Assembly: GCA_019054805.1 (NCBI GenBank)
Contig: JAHQIY010000004.1
Location: 5,456,001 to 5,520,000, forward strand
Length of the DNA: 64,000 bases
From: Brachionus manjavacas
Taxonomy: Eukaryota; Rotifera; Eurotatoria; Ploima; Brachionidae
Direction: 5' to 3'
Positions 25,501 through 37,400 of the stretch are shown here, one piece after another. The number at the start of each line of letters is the position of its first letter. Position 1 is the first letter of the stretch. The notes under the pieces were generated by a model. The model saw only the letters and a program-made list of their open reading frames with translations, had not been told where the DNA came from and ran no database searches. Position numbers and translations under genes: made by a program.

Positions 25501-27689
25501 TGAGTATTCCACTAGTTGTCTTGCAAAAGTTGCTCAAAATTTCGGCTCTTTTATGCTGATCCATATTACCATATAAGGAAAATACATCGCAGATTGAATT
25601 TTTTTTGGTTTTTATACTTTTATCTAATTGAAATGAGTCTTTGGTTGATTTTTTCATATCAAGTTCGAGATCCGAATCGAACTCATTCAAGTCTTCGAAA
25701 CTCATATTATCATCTTCTTCTTCAAGATACATATTAAATTTTCGATTTAAAAATGTAGTCAATATGTTATCATGAAATTGGACGCTGTCATTTGTAGCCG
25801 CAAAGATAACAATTTTGTTTTTTTTGGGCTTTTTATTGTACTTTGATAAAAAAATATTTAGCTTAGTTCTTAAAAAGCAGTATTGATTTGCTGTATCAAT
25901 TTAAAAAGATTTTCAAAAAAAATATTAAAATCATTGGTAAAATAAATAAATTGTATGGCAAATTAGATTTTTTGATCAAAATTTGACGATGAATTATTAA
26001 TAAAAATTATTTAAAAAATTTTGCAAATTTTGAAAATTTTGATCATAAACATCTAATTTGCCAATTTTACTTTAGATTATGTAATTTTGCGGATAAATTT
26101 TGGAATTATTAACGAAAACTTGACTCTAATTCATGAAGCAAAGCTATAACTACTGAAAATATTAAACAAATGAGCTTACCACAAATTTCCCCAAGACAAA
26201 TGCAATTAATGATACCAAACGCAATTTGCTTGGTACCAAGCTGTAGTAATGAGTCAGACCTGAGGGAAGTGCTATTTTTTCCTCAGCATCTCCAGGACAT
26301 TCATTCTTTGTAATTCGGCTAGATAACTCATGAGACTCGATGGCGTTCACCTGAATAGCATCAATAACATTCAAACGTCTTGCTATTTCTTTTATTCCAC
26401 TAGTCAAAGTTGCTGATATTAGAATAATTTGTGGTTCTAGACGATCAAATTTTTTCACATTTGATTGAGCTGAACCATCCTCTACTGGTTCTCCATTTTC
26501 ATCCAGCTTAAATTTCGGAACATCCGGCTCTTCTAGAGCCTTTTTTCGAGCCTGATGAATTTTAAAAATTATGAAATTAATTTTTTTCTCAAAATCCAGA
26601 TCCAACATTCTAGAAATTAGATTCAACAAAATTTTTTCAAAATTTATCTCAAATACCTATCGGCCTCATCGAATACTAGATATTCAAGCTTTGACAAGTC
26701 CAGAGCCAAGGTTGTATCCAAATGATCGCACAAACGACCAGGAGTTGCTATCAAAATATTCAAACCGCGACGAATTCGGTCTTTTTCAGACTTTTTTTTC
26801 ATGCCACCGATCAGACAACCAGGAACCAACCAAATGCACGACTTAAAATGGATTTTTTTGTCATCTAGAAATAATTTTTTACAAGTTTAAAGTTTTACTT
26901 TGCATAGATCTTCAAACACTTGGCATGTTTGTGATGCGAGCTTTATTTTGTGAGTTAAAAAAAATTAAAAATTATTTTTTCTTTAATTTTTGACATACTT
27001 CTCTAGTTGGAACCAAAATTAAGGCTCGGATACCATCAGTTCGCTTGATTTTAGGCTCTCGAATCATTAATTGCTGAACTATGGGAATCGCGTAGGCTAG
27101 AGTCTTACCAGATCCGGTTTGCGATTTTATGAAACAGTCTTTATCATCCAATATAACCGGAATAGACTTTTCTTGAATTTGAGTCATTTTTTTCAGATTG
27201 AACCTTTTTTCTAAGCAATCAGTCAAATGTGGATGCAGTTTAAGAATAGAAAATTTCTCTGTTGAAAACACGGTTTCATTTACGGTATCTTTAGCCTGAA
27301 TACTAAAAAGGAAATAATAAGATTTTTGATTTTTGACATAAACAAGTGCCTACTCTCCAACTTTAGGAATTTCTCGGTTATTTTTAAACAAAGAGGAAAA
27401 TTTAGCAGTTTTTGAAGGTTGATTGGAAGAAACATGGTCTTGTTGTAATTTTTGTTTTTTGTCGCCATTAAATTTCGGTTTTGCTGACCCGTCTCTTAAT
27501 GCTTTTGTATTATAGTCATTTTTTTTGATCTTTTAAAAATTTTTCCAATTTTTTTCAAATAAAAAAAATTGCCAAATTTACCCTTTCATTTATTTTGGAC
27601 TCTGTTGCTTTTATCTTTTTGGACTTTTGAGCCGACGTGGTTGTATTCAGTTGAATAAAATCATCTTCTATCGATTCTTGAGTACTCAT
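22525..27689 (-). CDS. DDX31: DEAD-box RNA helicase DDX31 (yeast Dbp7 family)
   Basis: Nine exons: 27689-27582, 27529-27354, 27302-26999, 26940-26899, 26841-26657, 26609-26180, 25861-25493, 23418-22745, 22693-22525; 2457 nt, 818 residues, close to the vertebrate length. DDX31/Dbp7 acts in the nucleolus in assembly of the large ribosomal subunit. Motifs in order: Q-motif region (about 112-138), motif I TGSGKT (157-162), Ia PTRE, Ib TPGR, II VFDEAD (266-271), III SAT (337-339), motif V region DVAARGLD (539-546) and [12 protein letters not shown] (567-576). DDX31-specific segments include [19 protein letters not shown] and [10 protein letters not shown]- and C-terminal ends are basic and low complexity. 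The start of exon 7 could be 21 bases shorter (AAG|TAC), also in frame. Intron 7 is 2.07 kb and carries two MITE copies; the last intron is 51 nt and has no stop. The gene is head-to-head with the phospholipase gene, 776 bases apart. Confidence 0.93.
23474..23672. mobile_element. Short copy of a MITE in DDX31 intron 7
   Basis: The left 110 bases match, with mismatches, the reverse complement of the right end of the element at 24340-24682 (shared blocks GATAAAAAGAAC, TTTTTTTCTAAA, AATGCAACATA, TTCAACATTCAAA). The right end (TACTGAACTTCAC) matches the reverse complement of that element's left end. So this is an internally deleted relative with the same terminal inverted repeats. Confidence 0.5.
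24340..24682. mobile_element. Fold-back MITE with about 100-bp terminal inverted repeats in DDX31 intron 7
   Basis: Bases about 24349-24453 are nearly the reverse complement of about 24558-24675. Arms share TGAAGTTCAGTAC / GTACTTAATTTCA, AAAGAACA / TGTTCTTT, and CAACATTCAAAGTTG / CAACTTTGAATGTTG next to a roughly 100-base centre. There is no coding capacity. The exact ends and target duplication could not be fixed by eye, so the transposon superfamily is unknown. Confidence 0.6.
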
Positions 27690-28465
27690 TTTATCTCTTT
27701 TTTATATTTAAATCAATTCAGAATATTTTTAAAAATTTAATATTAAGATTATTTTCGCATGTGCCTGAATCATTTAAGGTATACATTTAGTCCCATGCTC
27801 TGAATATGTCTAAAGATTAAAACTTAGTTAACATTTAATCTAAAATTAATTTTTTAACTTTTAAAATCTGAATAATTATCATCGATTTTTCATTTTATTT
27901 TATAAAAAATATTTAAAAAATTAATGGTAATTTAGAAACAATTCTTTTACTCAGTCTAGTCATTATCGTACTAGGGATTGACAAAAGTTAAATTTAATGT
28001 TGATTAAATTTCATTCAAAAAAAACCAACGAAAATTGAGTAATTTCATATTTTACTAATGCATCATTAAACATAGATAATATAAAAGTTTGTGAAAACAT
28101 TTTTTGGCAATGAATTTTTTTTTAGAATTGAAAAATTAAAAATAAAAAAAACTTATGATTATCGATTATTCAAGGTTTTTAAAAGATGCATTTTAATTTG
28201 AAACTGATTCACACAAATTGGTTAAATTCCGGTGCAACTTCGATTTTTTCAAAAATATTTAACTTTTTGCCAAAGATAAAGTGACTGTTATCTTTAAAAA
28301 AATACAGACTATTTTTACTAATTTCGGGCTCTCATTATTTTTATGCTAAAATTATGAAAAAAATTTCATAATTTAAATTTACTTTTATAAATCCGAAATA
28401 GCTTCAATGGCAAATTTCGTCTTATTAATTGATATTTATTTCCAATTTTTTTCCCATCATTTTAG
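27690..28465. promoter_or_regulatory. Divergent intergenic region between DDX31 and the PNPLA6-like gene
   Basis: 776 bases separate the two start codons, which point away from each other. The interval must hold the 5' ends of both transcripts, so a shared promoter is possible. It is uniformly AT-rich with no clear TATA or CCAAT arrangement. The phospholipase start codon follows a splice acceptor directly, so its leader exon or trans-splice site also lies here. Confidence 0.4.
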
Positions 28466-31400
28466 ATGCACGACAAAGAGAGAGGAATACAATTTTTTAA
28501 TATAATCATTGAAAGTCCGTTTGACAATGAGTCTTTTGTCTACAAGACCTCTGTGGACCTGGTCGAAAAGAGCAAAAAACTACTTGACCAAGGAAATCTA
28601 CTAATCAACGAAATAATGATTTATCTAAATCAATTTAACATTCAGGAAACTTATATAATTGGCGTCATACTAGGAGTTATATCAATGATATTGTGGTGTT
28701 TGCTGATGCGGCAGCGCCGCATTATGAAGGAAAGTTCGGAAAACAGCTCGGCGTCAACGCCAGGTCCAGATATTTCCGTGTCATCCAAGCAAGTTAAATT
28801 TTTCCGAAGCAAAAAACTAGGCCCAGACGACGATGGCTATTTGAGCGACTCGGCCTTGTCGCTGTTCAGTTTTAACCGCGGTCCAAGATTCCGCAAGAGA
28901 GACAAGCTCGCTTTCTATGGAAAAAAAATGCTTCGGACTGTCTCTCATGTCCGTGGATCCATATCGGCAAGATCAGCCGAAAAATCAAAAGATATCTATC
29001 AACTTATATCAAAAAAAATCCTCAACATAAAAGACAAAGACTCGGGTCAGTTTTATTACAGGCGCAATGACCCGCCCGAGTTCATGCTCGAAACAGAGCC
29101 AACGAATGACAAAAACGACCACGACTTGCCCGTAGCCCTCATAAACCTATTTCGAAGTGTCAAAGTCTTTGGTTACTTTGACCAAACAATAATTCTGGAA
29201 ATGTGCAAATACATGGAATCAAAGACAGTGTATGCCAACAATTATTTATTCAAAATTGGAGAGCCGGACGACTCGATATATGTGGTCGAGTCGGGCCGCA
29301 TCAATGTGTTCATCACAGACGAAAAGGGCAAAAAGCATTTGATCAAAGAATGCACTGAGGGAAACCATATTTTTTCACTGCTCAGTATTATGGATGTGCT
29401 GACCGGAAATTTGAAGCAGTACAAGACTGTTTCGGCAAAGGCTGCTGAGGATACGACAGTTTTGCGTCTTCCGGGCAAAGCTTTTGTCGAAGTACTGGAA
29501 AAATACCCCGAGTATTTGGTACGCATAACTCAGATTATCATTGTTCGCCTGCAGCGGGTTACTTTTACCGCGCTGCACAATTATCTGGGTCTGACCAGCG
29601 AGATTGTTAGAAGTCTGCAGAGTAAGAAGAAAAAGTCGACACAGCTGGAAAAGAGCAGTCGGATGAATAGCTTTTCCAGTGAGAAAGCTTTGGAAGCAAG
29701 GGGAAAATCGCGAAAACACCACCATCATCACTATCATCATCACCATCATTATCACGCAAATTCAGCGGACTTGGTGGCCAAAAAAAACGAGCACATGAAC
29801 GAAACGGGATTTTTAGCCGACGATTCTGATGTACTTAATTAAATTAGAGGATTTTTTTTTCAAAAATTTTTTTTTAGATCAATTTGGAAGCAAAAAAAGT
29901 TTTTATGGAAAAATCAGAAATGGTCGAAAACTTAGGGAAAAAATATTCACGCAAGCGAACAAGCTCGAGCGAGTCTTCGGCAATCAAGTCGAGTTTGGAA
30001 GATTTGAATAGTGGAAGTGAATTTGGTGATGACTCGATAACTCAAGACATGAACAATAAGCTACCGCTTGTCCAAACTGAAATGGCCGATTTGCTCAAAA
30101 TTAAAAATAAAGATGCACTCAATAACAAAGTTAATTTGGTGAGAATATCGGAAGGAACTGTTCTGTGCAAAGAAGGAGATTATGTAAATTTTTTATTTAT
30201 ATTTTTTTACTTCAAATAATTTTTTCTTTTAGAATTGCAGCCTGATTTATGTCATTGAAGGTCAGCTATTCGCTACACAGAAAGAACTAAATGGCGAGGA
30301 AGTAGTTGAATCTAATTTTTTTTTTATTTTTTGATACTGATTTTGATTTTTTAAAGTCGAGTGTTTTTTATTGTAATCCGAATCAGTTTTGTGCTAACAT
30401 GAGTGTAATAAGCGGAGAGCCTTCTCTTTTTGGAATAAAGGCCAAGTGCGATAGTGAAATTGCGGTCATAACTAAAGACAATTTTCATAAGTATTAGTAT
30501 TGTTTTGGAGTGAAATTTTTATTTAAAAAAAAATTTAGATTGATTACAGCTCAGCCTACAGTCGTACTATCAGTAGCCAATTTAATTGTCCAGAGAATGT
30601 CACCATTTGTGCGTCAATTAGATTTTGCTTTAGAATGGAATTTGATTGAATCAGGAGACGCTCTTTTTAGGTAAATCTTATTTTTAATTTAATAGAGAAA
30701 AAAATCCTAAATTAAATATAACAATATTAATATTATATTATAATTGTCCCTATTCTATCCTAGTGGATAATGGGGAGGCGCTCATCTCCTTTCTAGTGCC
30801 TTTTTGAGCAACGGCTCCGATCTGACACAGAGGCTACTGCATCGAGATGATTATCTACACCGCAAATAATATTATTATGTTTCATTAATATATTTAATTT
30901 AATAATAATTCATTCGTTTAAAAATATTAATTCATTTGATTACCTTTGATTCATAGAAAGTAAAAAAAAACATTTAAATTTTCAATTTATCAATTAATTC
31001 TTTAGTCTGATGGATAAGAGTTTAAAAATCAAATACAATAATTAACAAATTATTAAAAAAAATAAAAATAAACTTTTATAATTAGTTTATAGATGATTTT
31101 ACTAAAAATAACATTGTGTAAGAAAATTTAATTAGTATTTTTTTATTTATTTATTTATTATTAAATAGTTCGAGGTCTCTCTTAGGCAGCTTAGAATGGA
31201 TCAAAGTCTTTCTTTTTGCCAAGATTTTTAGTATTTTTTTTGCAAAATATAAGAAATCGAACTAAGCTTTTGTCTCTTTATGCATCACCTGTTATTTTTT
31301 AAAATTGAACATGAAAATTGAATATTTTTTTAAATACTTGAATCCACAGTCTTAAAATACTCTAAATTAGATTTTACCTCAATCTTTTCTAGTTATGTTC

Positions 31401-34400
31401 TTTGTTTCTTTTAAAAAAACCTACGAACTGGTATCAATATAAATGAATAGACTTTTGATAATAAATTTTATGCAGTTTGTAAGTTAAAAAGATTTATAAC
31501 TAAGCCAAATAAGATAAAATTCAAAATTGAAATTTATTAAATCTATGAGTTTTGTCCCATTTTATTACTATGAATTAGGTTGGCAAAATAAATCTTTAGA
31601 AGTCAAATATTAGTAAAATTTCGCAAAATAGTTAATTTGAAATATTTTTCAGAATCTAAAATTTATTTTTGATCAATTTTTATAAAATAATTTTGACCAA
31701 AATCTAAAATCGAATTGCTAAGTATTTGAATAAGTATTTAATTTTTATTCTAAAAAACAAAGCTTAAATTGGGAACATTGATAAATTTTTTATTGTATTT
31801 AACTCAATCAATAATTAAAATAAAAAATAAAAATTCAATAAATTAAATTAGCTTATTTGAGTAATCTCAATAAAAACTGAATGTTACAAATTTAAAATTA
31901 AATTCTTAATTTTTCTAACTCACCATAACTACTAACTGATTGATTTTTCAGAGTTTTTCTTTTTAATTTTTGCCTTTTACTGACTTACGAAGATCTTTCA
32001 CTGTTTTCATGCACTTCCTGCTTGTTACAATTAAACTAGATTTTGGTCTCAAAATTTGTGCTAATATTACAACCATTTTTTAAAGTTACCAAAATAAACA
32101 AAAATTTATTTTGATGATTTTTTTTTTAATTTTAATATTAAAAAAACATTAAGTTGACAATTTCAATTGATTGACGCTTTGATTAATAAGAATTTAAATT
32201 TTAGACAAGGAGCTGGAGCTGAGACGATATCAATAGTTTTAAATGGACGCCTTCGTTCTATATTAAAAACGAGCGAGAAACAAAAACAGCTAGTTGGAGA
32301 ATTTGGTAGAGGAGATTTGGTGGGCTTGGTAGAAATTTTAATGGAAACAAACAACGCAACAACAGTAGTAGCGATTCGTGACACAGAAGTTGCCCAAATT
32401 CCCAGTGGCTTATTGAACTATATTAAATACCGTCACCCTAGAGTAGTCAGTAGGCTAATTCAAATGTTGAGCTCACGTCTTCTTGGCACTATTCAGAATG
32501 TTCCCTCTGCGCCTTATATTGATTCATCAATTAGACTTAAGCAGCCTATCGATGCACCGACTATTGCATCCAATCTATGCACTGTTGCCATTTTGCCAGT
32601 CTCTAACGATGTTCCCTTGCACGCTTTTACAATGAAGCTTTGTCACGCGCTCAACGCTATTGATAATTCTCTCCACTTAACCAAAGACTTGATTATTGAA
32701 AAACTTGGCCAACATGCTCTTGAGAAGGTGAACGAATATCGATTATGTGCTTGGCTGGGACAACAAGAAGATCATCACAGAATTGTTTTATACCAATGCG
32801 AGCCTGAACTTACCCCTTGGACTCGTCGCTGCATGAGACAAGCCGATTGTCTTTTGATTGTTGGCGTTGCCTCTAAGGAACCAAACATTAGACAAGTGAC
32901 TTGTTACATTGTTAAGGCTGGCAAAATACTAATTTTTATTTTAGCTTGAAAAAGAAATTGAAAATTTTGCCATCAGAGCTCAGAAAGAACTAATTTTGCT
33001 GCATGAAATGAACGGACGTAGACCATCGAATACAGTTAAATGGCTAAGTATGAGAAATTGGTGCTCTTCTCATCATCATATCAGATGTCCTGAAAAATTA
33101 CTTAGAACAGGAACAAGTGAAAAATTGGTACTAGTTTCTAATAAGGGGAATAGTTTAAAAATTTGATTTTTTTTTAGTTAAAGGAATTTAAAGCCGAATT
33201 GACTAAAGAAAAAGTTGACAAAATGACCGATTTTTCGAGACTTGCAAGATTTCTGACTGGTACAAGCATTGGTCTTGTCTTGGGTGGTGGTGGAGCAAGA
33301 GGTTGTGCTCATGTCGGAGTGATTAAAGCAATGATTGAAGCTAACATACCAATAGACATGATCGGAGGCACTAGTATTGGGTCGTTTATGGGAGCACTGT
33401 GGGCAGAAGAGAATGTTTTTGACCGATTTTATGATCGCGCCAGAGAATGGTCATTTGTAAGCCAAATTTAATTTTAAAAAAATAATATTTTTAAAATCTT
33501 ATTTTAATTAGAAAATGAAGTCATATAAAAAACAAGTTTTAGATTTGACTTATCCAGTCACTTCGATGTTCAAAGGCAGTGCGTTTAACAAAGCAATTGA
33601 AGATGTGTTTGGAAATAGACAAATCGAGGATTTGTGGATTCCGTATTTTTGTGTCACAACCGATATATCATCAAGCAAAATGAGAATTCATACGAATGGT
33701 TTGTCTTGCTATAAATAGTGTTTTTTTAATAATACAAACATTTACGACAAGATTTAATGATTAGAAAATTTTGTAAAATTTTAGAGAGTATTTTTTAATT
33801 TTGTAATATCAAGGAATGTTGTGGAAATATGTTAGAGCTAGTATGACTTATTGCGGAATTCTTCCTCCTCTTTGTGATCCTTACGACGGTCATTTGTTAG
33901 GTTTGTTTATAAAAAATTCAATTATTTACTCATTACTCAGATTGGTTTCAATAGTCGATGGCTGCTATACCAATAATCTTCCTGGTAAGAACTATAAGAC
34001 ATTTTTATAATACGTACAATCAAAAAATTAAAAAATTGCTCATTATTTTATTTCGGCTATTGAGCTCTGAAAAATAAAAAAAACAAAACAAAAAGTGATT
34101 CTTGCGAACTTAGTTTTTAAATGAATAAAAAAATCAAATTTTATTACAATCACAAAGAATTCTTAAAAAAGTGGTTATTGTTTTGGAAAGAATTTTCCTT
34201 TAATTTTTAAGTTTTGTTAGTGATCGAGGTAACTTAAGCTAATCTCAAGAATAAATTATACAATGTATCAGAATTGTTTTTAAGTCAAGACAAATCAAGA
34301 CTTGTTACTTAAAATCAAGTCTGTAATGTACATTTTTTTAATGATCTCTGTAACAAAATGCTTTTTAAAAAGCTGAAAAAAAAAATTTATCCTTGGTTTT

Positions 34401-37400
34401 TTTTTTTATTTAAGAACTAAGTAAAAAAGAAGTTTCTGATGATCGATTTCAGAAGTTTCTTTGAATCCTCGGTTTCAATCTGAAAAATTAAAAAGCTATT
34501 TTCAAGTTAATAAATTAACCATTATATTGTAAATTGAATTTTGAAATTTTTAGTAAAAAGTAAATATGTTGGTCTTAAATAAAGAGTAAAGAATACAAAT
34601 TTTGAACACTGTAATGATTTGACCTATTATTTATGCGTAATTTTACGTAAATAAATTTAAAAGATAAAATTAAGTTTAAAAAAAGCAATCATTGTGAATT
34701 TTTTACAAAATAGAAATTTTCAAGATTTTATTACCCAGTCTTCTAATTTTGAATGTAACATCGATTAGAAAAATGAAATTTAATCATTTTGAATCAGTTA
34801 TGTACAGTTTTTTTAGAATTTGTTTAAATTCAAACCTTTTCATCAAAAAAAACAATGAATATTCATCGATATTACATTCAAAATTAGTTGAATGAGAACT
34901 CAAAAATTATTTTTTAAACAATAAAAAATTTTTTAAAGCATGTAAAATTCATGTTTTGGAAAATTCAATTAAATTTATTTTCTTTAGAATTTTATATTTT
35001 AAATTTTTATGTCTAATAGATTGCATTTCCAAATTTAATCACCCAAAAAACTTTGACAAATCATCAGTGTACAATGTTAAAATAATATATTTTTTTTCTA
35101 TAGAATTAAATATTAATTAATTTGGTTAATAAAATAGCAATTTTTCTAATTTAATTCAAGCAAATCTGTAGTGAACGATCCTCGTTTTGAAACTGGCAAA
35201 AGATACATTTTTATTTAAAATTAAACAAGAGCATTGCATAATTAACAAAAATACTAATTTAATATTTTGAAAAACTATTAATATAAGGGGTGTACTGTAC
35301 AGTAAACTTTATCTTTACTGGCTCCCTAAAGAAATTTTTTTGTTCTTTTTCTTAGTAATCTGCTGATTTTAACTTTCTTCCTTTCTTTTTGTTAAAAATC
35401 GAAATGATTTCTGCCCTTCAAAATATCTCTTCTTTTCAAAGACACTTCTTAAATTTAGAGATTTAATATTGAAATCGACTTTAAATTTTGAAATTTTATT
35501 ATTTCCCAAGTAATGAATTGTCATCCTGTTTTTCTCTTTTACCGTGTCTTAAAACCTTTGAGTTAAACGTTTCAACTAACATTTTTTCTCCAAAAAATTT
35601 CTTTATTCTATAATTATTAACCCCAAATTTAATATGTTTGGTTTATTGAAAAATTGACTTTGTATCGAAATTGAAGAAAAAATCGAGAAAAATTTCTACT
35701 TTTTTAAGATATTAAGAATTTTAATTTTTTAAATAAAATATCTCTTTTTACTTATTAAAATTAGATCTAATTGTTAGGCGAAAGAAGCAAATTGAAGAAA
35801 ATTCTGCAAATCTCTTTTACTTTATTCAAGAATAGAATTTTTTTTAGCTGTACTACAATATAAATGATACTATATGTACTCATTAATATTCGAAGAACCA
35901 ACTTAAAAAAAAAAAAAAAAAATCTTACTCATGTAAATTTGACAAAAATAAAAATTCTATTAAAAATATCTTGTCGTAATGTTAAAGAAAATTTAGAATT
36001 TAATTACTTATTCAAATTTATTAGGATCATTATGGCGATACATCAGATCAAGTATGTCGCTATCTGGATATTTACCACCTCTTTGTGATCCAATCGATGG
36101 TCATCTTCTACTAGACGGTGGCTATGTTAATAATTTACCAGGTTTTTATCAAATATTTTTACTTTGATTTCTCCTAGACTACTAGTTCAGCATAACTTAC
36201 AAGTTTTTTAAATCTAATTAGCTTTTAAATTAAAGAAAAAAAAACTTAGCTTTATTAACACATTTAAAGTATAAGATTTAAAGATTTATTTTAAGCCGAT
36301 GTGATGCATCGAATGGGTGTAAATACTGTACTAGCAGTTGATGTCGGATCTAAAGATGATGATAACTTTACAAATTATGGCGATGAGCTGAGCGGATGGT
36401 GGTTGTTGTGGAAAAAATGGAATCACTGGTACTTAATGAAATTAAATAATTTTTTAAAGAAATTAATAAAGTAATTAACCAAGGGCAGAACCAGTTAAAG
36501 TTCCGGACTTGACTGAAATTCAATCCAGGCTCGCTTATGTATCTTGCGAAAGAGGTCTTGAAATGGTCAAAAATAGTGATTATTGTGAATACATGAGACC
36601 ACCCATTGATAAATATAGGACACTTCAATTTGGCTGTTTTGACGAAATAAAAGTAATTTTTCATTAAATTTTAGCAAATGCCAATTATTTAAAGTCTTTA
36701 AGAGAAAATTTTAGTTACTTTAATATTTTTTTATAAGAATTTTTTTGTCATTATATTATTTTATTATTTATTTGAAATTACACTAAAAAAGTTCATCTTT
36801 CTATTTTTTTGTGAAACAAAAGACACAATAGGCTTTATCAACTTAATTTCTGATTGAATATTAAAATAATCTTATCTTTCTGATTAAATATTAATTAAGC
36901 TTATATTTTATATTGTCTTTTTTTGCTTATGGAATTCTTAGCAAGTTTTATCAGCCCCCTAGATGCTCAGCTTCGTCTGCTTACATTGATGATGAGGTGA
37001 ATTGGAAAATCGGATGCTTAAAAGCTATGCTTTAAAAATTAAAAAAAAAATTTGTTTAGCATTGATAATCGAATTTATTTTAATCAAAATGTTTGGAAAA
37101 AAAATTAAATTTCAATTTAAATAATTAGAATTTTCTGTTTGTCGTGTTTTTTAAATAAATGATTAAAATTTATTTATTCTTATAAAAAGGATGTTGGATA
37201 TAATTATGGAAAAATACTCTTCGATACTTGGATAAAGCATGATGGTTCAATTGAAAAATTTTTATACAGCAAAACCCTAAAACATTTGAATCAGCCTTTT
37301 AACGCTGTAATAGTCATTTAAATTGCTATAAGATTATAAATTTACGATTTTTTTAATTCTAGAAAAACAAACAAAACTCACCAATAACTGATAAAAATCT

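Noticed and set aside
26571..26846. Plus-strand frame antisense to DDX31 motif II
   Set aside because: It lies over the DEAD-box exons and an intron; a shadow of the real gene.
29242..29755. Minus-strand open frames inside the first PNPLA6-like exon
   Set aside because: They are antisense to the first cyclic-nucleotide-binding-like domain and the His-rich run and show no motif of their own.
33718..34010. Premature end of the PNPLA6-like protein after version A of the catalytic exon
   Set aside because: The continuous frame ends soon after 33984, but a GTAAGA donor at 33985 lies exactly where the family sequence continues in the exon at 36296.
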